From Pelecanus crispus (taxonomy: Eukaryota; Chordata; Aves; Pelecaniformes; Pelecanidae), in assembly GCF_030463565.1 (NCBI RefSeq), contig NC_134655.1, forward strand, positions 2,554,372 through 2,618,371: DNA of 64,000 nucleotides, read 5' to 3'. Within the stretch, counting starts at the first letter, position 1. Each line of letters opens with the position of its first letter. A model generated the notes under the pieces. That model saw only the letters and a program-made list of their open reading frames with translations. It was not told the origin of the DNA and did no database searches. Positions 47,401 to 58,733 of the stretch are shown one piece after another. A program made the position numbers and the translations under genes.

Positions 47401-50400
47401 ACACGTGTTTTAGCTTACACACAATGCACATGATATGAGGGAATCATAAAATAAGGATCTAGCTTCACCCCAGGTTACTACCTAATGACTACATGAAAAT
47501 GTTAAAGCCTGACATACACATTACATTGCTGCTCTAATGGACTCTGCTGTTCTAAAAGTATAATCAAGGAATGCCTCTGGAGTCCCAATTATTTAGAAAG
47601 GAATACACCCCATTCCTATACATGACAAAGAACTGAAGGAAATAAACCAGCAGAAATCTCTTTCTATTTCCCTCTTTCTTACCTTGCATGGGCTAGAGAA
47701 AAGATTTCTTTGGGATCACCTTTATCTTTACTGTATTAAAAAAAAAAAAAAATCACTGTTTTGTTTTTTTTTTTTAAAGTAGGATTTCTTGTACTATAAC
47801 ACTGACTCAAAGAATAGACTTTTTTTTTTTTTCAAAGGAAGACTTATCAGGTTGTCTAATCTATTTCCCTGCCAAAGCAAGACTATTCCTGACAATATTA
47901 GCACATTGCCTATTCTTGTTTTAACTCCGCTAGGGCACAGAGCCTTAGATATACACCCCCTCTGCACATCTACAATGTTGTTAATAGCTCTAGTAAGGGA
48001 GTATGCCAAGAACCACACCAACAGCGAACCACTCGGTACTGTTCCTGAGGGACAAGCTCTGTTCAGAACTGGTCTCCAAAGCACCCTGGACTTGTAAACA
48101 GAACTGATTAATGACTTCTGCAGCTTTTTAAAAAAATCCTTTTAAAAAAAGCATCATTATCTAAGAAATCTTTCCAACGTCATGCCTCCACTTGCGCTAC
48201 AGAGACTGAAGAGGAACGGTGGCTGCGGTACCTGGCTACCCCAAAAGCAACATCCCTGCTTCCAATCTTACTGTTTGAAGGCTGAGCATTTCCAAACGCA
48301 GCTCTTGCTCCCTGTTTTTAAGGCATTTCACTCTGCCACTGTTAGCGCACAGCACAAATTATGGCACAATTCAGTGCAGGCCTGTCTGCTCAGCATGTGA
48401 TACAAGTCACTTTCAGTCATGAACTTATTTACCTTAACAATATCTCTTTGAGGTATAACATTGTTGCTATTCCCATTTAAAGACTGAGAAATGACATCCC
48501 AAGAGGCTAAAATAGAGACCCACAGAGGCATCAACTCATGGGAATTTAACACTTTAGTATGTCTCTGAATATGATCTCAAGTGACCCACCTAAGATCACA
48601 CTGGAAGCTCCTGGGGAAAAAAAAACAACCACCAAAAAAAAGACCAACAAAAAAACCCCCAAGTCCCTGTCGTCCGTGTCCTGCCTGCCCCCCCGCCCCC
48701 GAAAAAAAAAAAAAAAAGAAAGGAAATAATAGAAACAGTCTTGATTTTCTTTAACTGATTTATAAAACCACAAGCATGGTAAGTGAGCTGGAGCACATTC
48801 CATATTGCAAAATAAAGAAACATGCAGCCACTCTGCAGTAAGGACACAAAACAGAAGTGTAAAATTTTTCCTAACAGATTAGGATGACTAGAGGAATGTC
48901 TCGTACTGCTTTAGTTAAAAAACAATTAAAAAAAAAAAAAAGAATCTGTCAAATAACTAGTTCTCAATATCAAAAAACTACTCATACCATGGAAAATATT
49001 TTGGAAATACAACGGGTTTATGTTTTTATGCACCTGTAGGTTAGCACTTATATATTGATACAGAGTGTGTTATTGAAAACCCCATATAAAAGTTGGCTTT
49101 GAGATTGCAGGGCGCGTGCCCCACATATACTGCTATTTAATAGTTCACTGCAATAATTATGCCAGTTATTATATTTATAGCTACATTTCCCTGGGAGACT
49201 GGAAATGCAACATTCCAACTAAAGGCTAAACAATTAATTAATTTTTTTGGGGTGGACAAAACAAAGCCAGCACATTCTGGATTAAGATGACTGAGAGCAC
49301 ACACCAGCAGGGCAATAACCCCAAAACCATCTGCATAAAAGCAAGTTCAAGATGGATTCTAACTTAGCAAACCCAGTCCTCTAGCAATAAACCATAAGAA
49401 AAAGTGGCAGAACTTTTCCTAAACTTTCTTCAAACAGTTTTCGCTCAGTTAAGAAGTTTTGTGTTTCACCAAATGGCATTTTCTTTCTAGAGAGAGGTAC
49501 ATCGCAAAGGTGTTCTGTAACAGGCTTTTTTGCCAAATTCCATCGCTAGTTTGCACGAGGATTTCACGTACGTGAAGCAGGACGGGTTTTATGTGAAATG
49601 CGCTACTGTCCTGACTGAACACTTCCAGTGTGCTGCGGCAGTGTTTCACAACCGTGAGTAAAACTGTCCTTAGTTTACAGTAGTGGCACAGAAAATAGCG
49701 TTGAAATACCAGAGGATTTTTATAAGCAATACTTAAAGTAGGTCAATTTTTGCAAAAACCACAATACCGAACCCCAGAATAGTTTCCGGTGGTGATACAA
49801 TGTCCTATCATCTTTCTTTATTATTTTCTGATATTGCTGAAGATCAGGCCACTGAATGTCAAAGTAGGAAGTCAAAGCTTCTGCAAACAGTAAATTTATA
49901 CAGCTAAATAAGAAGCAACCCTTTCACTAATTAGCCTTGCCTTCAAGCCAAAGAGTTTCCAATAAGCCTCCTCCAAGAGTAACTGCTCAGCATGTATATG
50001 AACACTTTGATTGAGAACCTCTAAATCAAAGCTGTTTTACTGTACTCAATATCAAGGAAGATCGACAATTTAAAAAGTTTTCATTGTCCTCATCATTTAT
50101 GCCCATTCTTTAACCATAAATTTGAAAATAAGTTGTATTCTAACTCCCTGGTGTTTCTGTGCTTGTTGGACAATTTTGTATTTAATCTGCTTGAACTTCT
50201 GGGCAAGTACCCATTTCCTCAACCAGAAAACTGACTGTATTTGCATTAATTATAATCAGAATCATTATCCTGTTAGACTAGAAAAGACTTATTATTCCAG
50301 GAAACCCTATTCTGAGAGATGTGCTAAAAGGCTTGGTTGACTGGAGCAAGACTATCCCAAGGAGTTTTCTCCTGAGCAACTTCTGCAATATCAGCTCTCC

Positions 50401-53400
50401 AGCATGGTACATGGATTTCCATTTTTAACATAAAGCACTTCAAGACAGATTTTTTTTTTTTTAACTGTTTTGTTAGTATATTTGGAAGTTCAGCATAAGA
50501 AAAGATCTCTTAGCTTTGTATTACTTAATTTCAAAAATCTTACTAGCAATCAACAGCTTAAATTATAAACATACACCTAATTTTAAGAGGAAGAAAAGCT
50601 AACATGAAAAATTAAGAAGTTGGCACTTATAATTCATTTCTCTTGCTACCATATGTTCTTAATGTTTGCTTCTCAGCTCAGTTAATGATGCCACAGAACA
50701 GTAACTGTCTCACCGGGGCCTAGCATGCTAAAGTAATGGGACTACACAACTGTAATTTCAACAATTAATTCTGATTCTTTCTGCAGAGCAGGAGATTCTG
50801 GTGTTAGCATTCAATTAATATTATCTGGGTTACAAGAACCAATAAATTTCCTCTCTCCTGCTGCCTTCTTTAGGAATTAGTGGTGGAAGATGTTTTCCAC
50901 CTACACTTTTCTTCCAAGGGGATTAAACAGTGACTATTTTAACATACTGCTCTGAAAAATGGATAAATTAAATGCCATCAAATAGAAGTGACAACAAGTG
51001 CTGCAGAAAAAGCAGCTTTCTCACCTTTGCTAGATGCTTCCGCTATACCCACCATCCTTTCTACACCCTGTCTTCCACACAAACATGCCAGTTGCTTGTT
51101 TTATGCTCGCAGGAGTTCTGCTGTTGTACCACTCACTCAAATCAATCTGCTTCTTTGCAGAATTTGACCCAAAGACTCTTTTGGAAGTTTCACCACTGGC
51201 AGCATGCGTGGATTTGCTTTGTGTGTTCTTTATTTTTTTTCTGTTCTGTCTAATCATCTCTCTCTAGGAAATTAAATACCCCTACCTCCACCCTCACCTC
51301 ACCTACATTTTCAATTTGGCAGCTATCTGCAGTTCCATCCCTAAAAATCAGTTTGATGTTTGTGGGAGAGGTTTTCTATAGACAAAGAAAGAAGGAATCC
51401 AATGCTGTAATTTAAGGATAAAGGACCTAATCTGTAATTAATAACCAAAACTTCTCTTGCAATTAAAGCAAAAAGCCCAAAACCAAAACAAAGAGGGATT
51501 AGGAGATTTGATGTTAAGATCTAGGTTCATCTAAATATCTGGTAGCACACTTACTTTCCAAAGAGTTGTGTTTGCTTTTGAGGACAGGAGGTAAAGATCA
51601 TGTGTCTATTGGCTATAGACGAACACCAGATGCTCTTACCACATCATTGTCTGTGTGCCTACCTGTAAATTCCTTGTTTACAGAAAGAAAATACAGAATC
51701 TGAAGTAAGCACGTAATGTGCAGAGGCTTGTCTTGGGTATAAGCCTTCATAACTAGCCAGCCCTGATAGCGATTACTCTTGCAGTAGCCTGACAAAAGAA
51801 AACCTGCACATCATTGTCCATTTGTGATCTGGGTGTTGTATTTGTAATACAGGTCAGACAAAAGCAGATGCTTTCTTACCACAGAATTTCTGAAGCAGAC
51901 AAGGGAAGAAGCAGACTGTGCGTTATATAACTATGTTTTTAAAAGTCACCGTTTGAATATCCTTACCAAGGCAGTCGTCATCATCATCTACATTGAAAAG
52001 TACTGTGAGAAGCGGGGAGGGGGAAAGAGAGAAACTGTTGGTTTTGGTAGACATATGCTATTTCTATAGCTCTAAGCCTTGTCTGTCTTGTGAGAAAGTC
52101 CTACAAAGCTTTAATCTCTATCACAATCTATCAAGTGTTACTTAAAATAAAATGCAGTTTAATGAAATTAATCTTGGCTATTCTCACCCTTAAGCATGAA
52201 ATAATTTGTTTTCTAGGTTAGTTTAAAAAAAAAAAAACAACACTTTTGCAAATATTGTTTTCTGCATAACTTTCCCGTAAGCGATCCAGCAGCATGAAAG
52301 CAGAGTTTTGCACCTGGTGATGAAATATTTCCTATCAACAGACAGTTAGTTACAGTTGTTAACATCAGAAACATCAGATTAGGGCTTTACTGCAGGGTAA
52401 AGTAGCACAGAACTTTTCATTACCCCCACCAAGTCAAATTTTGCTCTCAGTTACACTAGCACTATTTTTTTTTTTTTTAATGGTGCTCTGTTTTAAGTTA
52501 AAGAGTTTGGCACAATCTGCGACAGCGTCCCTTTATATCAATAGGCACTTGGAATCTCAACTCCGCAGAATAAAAGCGGCAATCAGCGACAAACACACAG
52601 CATGGCTGAGAGAACTATTCTAGAGGGACCATCAAATTTCCCCCAGTCCTGTCTCTTCTCGTCTCAACGTCTCGGGACTGCTCCAGCCTGTGCTTGATGC
52701 CATCAGCCACAGCAGGGCGTATCACCCTGCTCACCATACAATACCCCAGACTTCCTTTCACGGGGTAAGAGGGCATTTCATCAAAACCAGTGCAAAGTAC
52801 TTTCTAGCCCAAGCTTGTTCCCACTAAAAAAGCTGAATTCAAAGATAATTAAGTCTGTAATTCGCCTTTACATCCCATCTTACCATCAGATCATGGTAAA
52901 GGGGAAAGAAAGAAAGCAAGTTATCTTCTTTTAAACAAAAAACCCACCTACGCCTTCTCAAAGTGCTGCTCCTCAGGGTGGTGTGGAGCTAAGTTTGAAG
53001 TTAGCTTAAACTCCCGCCAGCGCCCGTGGGCAGGCAGAGCTGCTGCTGCAACCAGTAGCTGAAATGCCCTTCACCACAGATGGCAGCTCGTAAGGGAATA
53101 AGCACTAAAGAAAAAAAAAAAAGATAAAAAAAAATCTCTGGATTAAGAATTACATTCCCCTAGAGATTTACAGAACAGTATTATGGCTCATTTTTAAAAG
53201 ACTTGAGACACATTCTGCTGCTCAGGGCATCTGTATTACTGGTTCATGAGCTTAAGTACAGTTTCACATGTAATTTAAGATGCCTTTTCATCATACAATT
53301 TCTCCTGGTGTATCTTGTTGACTTTAGACTTAAACCAAACAACCCTCACAGGCAGGGGGAAACAAAACTGCAAGAGGCTTTTTTTTTTTTTGATTTGGGT

Positions 53401-56400
53401 TTGGTTTTTTTTTCAGATCTTATCCTGGTTTAAAGCTGTGTCCAAGCTGGTATCAGAAACAAGTTTTTAAGAACCATTGTTATCTTATCTTGTTGGGCAC
53501 ATATTTACAGTATACGTAAATTGATAATTACGTTCTATTCTCCCTTGTTCTAAAAATAAGTTTAAAATGGGCATGGATGTCTCACCAGTTAAAAGAGCTG
53601 GAACAACAGGCCAAAGTCCTTCCACTATCCACAAATCAATGCAGTCACCACATTCTTCCTTAGCCAGCTGTGAACGACCTTAAGTCGGGGTATAGGTAGG
53701 AATGCGGAGGCACCCTCCTTCCTCTGTTCAGTTTTCAGCCTGTTGAGATGAGGAGTAAAGTAGCCAAGTAGCCCCAGGTCTTACCCACACAGGAACTTTT
53801 TCTTTTTTATCATAAGTACAAAAAGGCGCAGAAGACCCATTATGTTTATTTTTACGTAGGATACCTACTTGAAATAATCATACGGCACTTTTTGTTCGTT
53901 ACCAACTGAGACCATGTAAAAGAGGATATCCTCAGATCTAAGGTTCCCAGGGCAGGGACTGCTTTACTTATTTGTTTGTTTGGTTTTTTTCTATTTCGAG
54001 ACCTGCAATAGCGCCTTACTAGGCGAGAAGAATTTATCTGTTATTTATTAGGCTAGGGGTGGGAGGTTAATAAGTCTGGGAACTTTACAAATAGGGCTGA
54101 TCATCATTCACTGGACTCTCAACAACTGCAACACAACCGATGTCACAGCGGAGCCCCTTAAGCTCTCCGAGGAGCAGGTCAAGTTTTATCTCCAACCCCT
54201 TTGGAACTGACAATCAGCCCTTAAAGCAAGAGCCTGCTGCAGCTGTTTACAAAACTCGCATGAGTTAAGGCCCAGGCAAAGAGTAGGCAAAGCCAGTTAA
54301 CACGGTTTTTTAACTACAAAATCGCTTCCAGTACTTCCCTGCCACAATATTCCAGAAAGGAACACTACAGTCTTCAAAACAAAATTTGCACAGAGACCCC
54401 GTAAACTCGACGGGCCGCTACATATACATCAAACCAGCCTTCGCCTGTAAGCTGCTGATTGTCTCTGCAAATTCCTCCAGCTTTATTCCATTTCCCTCCT
54501 TCCAGCATCGAGTGATTTTTCCTGGACCAGCATAGTAATGCCTACTACTCGTATTCATCTAAATCCCCTCTAACACTTTAGGTGGTTTGTGAGATACTGG
54601 CTCATGGGCAATTTGTTATCCAAAGGATCAAAAAAAATTGCCACATGTTTTCATATTTTCAAACTCAATTCACGTCAAGAAATTTCTCAGCCAAGAGCAA
54701 TATTTTATGTGTTATAAATCAGGGACCATAAACTGACGAGGGACTGTCAAATAGAATTCCTAACAACTGTATGAACAGCACCACTGAAGTAAGCTGAGAA
54801 GGAAAAGCCAAACAAGAGGGTTTTGTATTAAACCAGCAAAACATACTCAGGCCTGTGAGTAAGACAACAGCTGCAACTACTCTGGCAAGATATACACAAT
54901 CAGAATGAAACGATGCAGTTTAATTTTCAACGTGAAATCAATATGGCAGTTGCAGCAGGATTTTTTTTTTTTAAATGCAGAAAACAAGGAGTATATGGCA
55001 AGGCACAAGGAAGAGGAATGAAATACAGCAGGGGGTACTTTGCGAACTACAGATATTTTATTCCGCGGTTCTATTTATTAAGTTTATTCTTATTATACTA
55101 TTAAGTCTAAGACTCTACAATCTCATAAACACGTGTAAATTCATCTATTAACCACACTTAGGGAAGTACAGCACTACCATCATTTACGAAACCATTAATT
55201 ACAATTTCTAATTGAAGTTACTGGAATCGCTATTCAGGTAGCACTAAATGTTATCCAGAATCATCCTCAACCTGTTTCATTAGGTATCTTTAAACCTCAT
55301 GGGGTTTTTTTTGGAGGCCATTTAGCTGCCAGGTCCCTTCTGGACCTGTTTCTTCCACCTTTTACAGCTCTCATTCCCCAGGCCATATGGTTGGGTTTGT
55401 TTCTTAACCCTTGCTCACTTCCCTCACTATTCCATTTGGTTAGAAACTTAAAAAGAAGCTTGCCTTTCAACGGACAAGGTTCCTTTTTGCTACACACCAC
55501 AGGTCCCTCTCTCCATTTCATTTCACTGGGGTTTTATGCTAGTGCATCTCCATTACTTAAATGAGTTACATATGCATCAAGCCTGCACGCTAGAGCAAAC
55601 TCACAAATAAGGTGAATGAAGGTGTGGATTTACAGCACAGCTGAGTTTTCCAACAGCTAGTGAACCCCATAAAAGGTTGGCCTCCTGTTTATCATCTCTC
55701 TGCTCCATCCTCAGCCATATGACCCCTTTGTTTTTCCCTGCACAAGCACTGGTGCTGTTCTGACTTCATGAGCTGCTTCAGGGAGCAAATCTCTTTGGGG
55801 GGGAATAAATATTACCACTGCCTTCGCCCCTTTCAGCAGCAGACACGCTGCATCTGCTTAGTTTACGCTGTAAAAGAAGAGTTTGAGTGTGTAACTTCAG
55901 AGAAAGAAGTTTTGTTTCGAAGGAGCCACGTGCACAATCTGCTTTCTCTTTGCTGGAGAACTGCCAAAAGAACTCTGGCCTTCAAGCATCAAGGACAAAC
56001 GTCAGCGCCGTCCCTCAAAGGCACAGCACACAACTGGCATTGCTGCGGGAGCGTAACTACAGTGTTTTAAACCACACCATGCCACCCAAACCTTGGGCTG
56101 CTCTGGAGTCTCCAGAGGCTAAAGGATTAGACTGGACAGTTCTGGGGCTGTGTGACAGTGACAGAAACTTCCCCTGGGCTGCCTGTTATCTCCAGAGGCT
56201 TGCACGCTGTGACCCTGCCCCGACATACCCTTTGCATAGCAGAGACCTCCCCTAACACACGCTATCTGCAGTTGGAGTACTGCTTCTTATAGAGCCTTGA
56301 TACAGTTCTGGTCCTTTTGCCTGGGCTAAAAGACTGGAGCAGAAAACGAAAATACGACCCTTTTCGGTCTGGTAAGCAAGAAGGAAATACTCATTTCGCA

Positions 56401-57620
56401 CTCCTTACTTTACCAAGGTAAAACAGGACCACAAAAAAGTCGCTCAAGGAACTGAAAGTGCGGTTTCAAGCGTGGCTTTAAAGCAAACTAAGCCTGCAGT
56501 GCCACCGAAAGGGGCAGCCCCGCTCTCCCTGCCACCTCCCATGCTGGCATCAGCTGGCTGCTGCCTGTTCTCTTCCTTTTCCATCAGATCAGGAGGCTCC
56601 TGTCAGGAGCAGAGAGCTGTCAAGTGCACACAACCAAGCGGCGAGGCAGAGTGCCATCACCCCTTCAGCAGCACACAGCCGCACCCCGCTTCAAACCCCT
56701 CGTGAAAAACTTCAAAAATAAAATAAAAGCATTCCAGTTACACAGAATCCCTTAAACGTTTCGTTCCAAGCCTCTTACAAACCTCTCCAGTGCATTACCT
56801 CACATTTAACATCACCTGCATTTCTTACCTTTAAGGCATTTCCAAAACGTCCACATCCTCACGTTGCTCTCCTTCGCCTGTTATCTCAACTTCTATTTAT
56901 AGGCTTTTTTTTCGGCATTAACTACCAGCGCAGCACCCGAAACTTGCCAACTTGGTACCCCTCCATCTCCCGGCAAGGAAATTTTGCCCTGCGGCCTCCC
57001 CCCGCCTCCGGCTAAGCGGCCAAAACGCCGCGTCCGGGGTGCCCCGCACAGGCCCGAGCACGGCTCGCCCGCAAGACCGAGCCCGGGCGAGCTCAAGCCG
57101 TGGGGGGGGCGAGCTCAAGCCGTGGGGGGGGGGGGGGGCGACCTCAAGCCGGGGGGGGGGGGGGGGGGCGACCTCAAGCCGTGGGGGGGGGGGGGCGACC
57201 TCAAGCCGTGGGGGGGGGGGGGGCGACCTCAAGCCGTGGGGGGGGGGGGGGGGGCGACCTCAAGCCGGGGGGGGGGGGGGGGGGGGGGGCGACCTCAAGC
57301 CGGGGGGTGGGGGGGGGGGGGGGCGACCTCAAGCCGTGGGGCGGGCGACCTCAAGCCATGGGGCGGGCGACCTCAAGCCATGGGGCGGGCGGGCAGCCCT
57401 CACCTGCGCTGCCCAGCCCCAGGCGCGCTTGTGCCCTCTCCGAGGATAAAACGCCTCCATTTGCTCGCCCGCCTCCCTCGCTGACGGCCTGAGACCCCCG
57501 CCTGAGCGAACCGGACGCCGGGGCAGGGGCTGCCGCCCTCAGCCGCTCCCTCAGCGGCTCCACGGCCCCCCCGGCTCCCGCCCCCCAGCCCGGGCCCTCA
57601 CGCACCCGCCCGCCGCTCAC
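44496..57620 (-). other. LNX2: LNX 5' intron (between UTR exon and RING exon)
   Basis: About 13 kb with no recognisable coding exon. It is AT-rich for most of its length with several A or T runs (for example near 47738, 48700, 48925, 52480 and 54960). Further non-coding or alternative first exons could lie here but cannot be identified from sequence alone. Confidence 0.5.
57087..57390 (+). repeat. G-run minisatellite, 11 copies of GCGA(C/G)CTCAAGCC
   Basis: The unit GCGA(C/G)CTCAAGCC followed by GTGG or GG and a long G run recurs at 57087, 57109, 57138, 57168, 57195, 57223, 57254, 57289, 57323, 57345 and 57367. Spacing is 22-35 bases, set mainly by G-run length (up to more than 20 G). The last units are shorter (GTGGGGCGG, ATGGGGCGG) and look like the ancestral form. 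The G-rich strand is the template strand for LNX transcription. Confidence 0.93.
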
Positions 57621-58060
57621 CTGTGGGCGCCGGCGGCGGGAAGGGGGCTCGCTCGCCCCCCGCTGAAGGGGAGGGAGGAGGCGAGGGAAGCCCGGCGCCA
57701 ACTCGGCCTGCGACAGCGGCAGTAACGCGGCTCCTCCACCAAGTTTCCGGGCGGGGAAGAAAGTCGAAACCTACGTGAGAGGAGGAGGCAGCGCAGCCGC
57801 CCAGGTGTCGCCCGCCCGCCCGGCACGGCTCAGCCCTGCCCTCCCCTCCCCACCGCCGCGCTCCCCTCCTCCTTCTCGGGCCGGCCCGGGCCGCCCACAG
57901 CACCCGCGGCCCCGTTCCCGCCCCGGCAGCGGGCACCGCGGCGGCGGGGGGCGCGTTCGGCTCCTCAGCCGCCTGCGCCGGGGCTGCCCCGCTGGGCCCG
58001 CCCGCCCCCGAGGCCCCGCGGCGGGGTCGCCTGAGCCGGCGGCGGGCGCTGCCCCGGCTC
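57400..58060 (-). promoter_or_regulatory. LNX2: CpG-island promoter of the LNX gene
   Basis: Very GC- and CpG-rich unique sequence lies between the two minisatellites, upstream of the LNX RING exon. It contains at least one strong splice donor on the minus strand (GCCCACAG/GTGAGC at 57621/57620). CpG-island promoters are usual for LNX genes. The exact start site is not visible, and no TATA box was seen. Confidence 0.6.
57621..57780 (-). other. LNX2: probable non-coding first exon of LNX (right edge approximate)
   Basis: A consensus donor CAG/GTGAGC on the minus strand ends an exon at 57621. The downstream RING exon has an acceptor before its ATG, so a 5' UTR exon must exist. The transcription start is not determined. 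A second consensus donor (GCGCAG/GTGAGG, exon side 57404) could end an alternative first exon. Confidence 0.45.
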
Positions 58061-58733
58061 TGCCCCGGCTCTGGGCTGCTGCTTGCCCCGCTGCCTGCCC
58101 CGGCTCTGGGCCGCTGCCTGCCCCGGCTCTGGGCCGCTGCCTGCCCCGGCTCTGGGCTGCTGCCTGCCCCGGCTCTGCCCCGGCTCTGGGCTGCTGCCTG
58201 CCCCGGCTCTGCCCCGGCTCTGGGCCGCTGCTTGCCCTGCTGCCTGCCCCGGCTCTGGGCCGGCTCTGCCCCGGCTCTGGGCCGCTGCCTGCCCCGCTGC
58301 CTGCCCCGGCTCTGGGCCAGCTCTGCCCCGGCTCTGGGCCAGCTCTGCCCCGGCTCTGGGCCGCTGCCTGCCCCGGCTCTGGGCCAGCTCTGGGCCAGCT
58401 CTGCCCCGGCTCTGGGCCAGCTCTGCCCCGGCTCTGGGCCAGCTCTGCCCCGGCTCTGCCCCGGCTCTGGGCCGCTGCCTGCCCCGGCTCTGGGCCAGCT
58501 CTGCCCCGGCTCTGCCCCGGCTCTGGGCCAGCTCTGCCCCGGCTCTGGGCCGCTGCCTGCCCCGGCTCTGCCCCGGCTCTGGGCCGCTACCTGCCCCGGC
58601 TCTGCCCCGGCTCTGGGCCAGCTCTGCCCCGGCTCTGGGCCGCTGCCTGCCCCGGCTCTGCCCCGGCTCTGGGCCGCTGCCTGCCCCGGCTCTGGGCCAG
58701 CTCTGCCCCGGCTCTGGGCCGCTGCCTGGGCCG
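58050..58733. repeat. GC-rich minisatellite, about 30 copies of a CCCCGGCTCTG core
   Basis: Two interleaved unit types share the core CTGCCCCGGCTCTG, extended by GGCCGCTGC or GGCCAGCT. I counted roughly 32 cores by eye in about 680 bases. It lies immediately upstream of the LNX CpG promoter. It keeps long frames open (up to 410 codons) only because the unit lacks stop codons. Confidence 0.92.

Noticed and set aside
56918-57701. Several 100-166-codon frames rich in G, P and R on both strands
   Set aside because: They are produced by the G-run array and GC-rich CpG island. All frames are open at once and none shows domain similarity.
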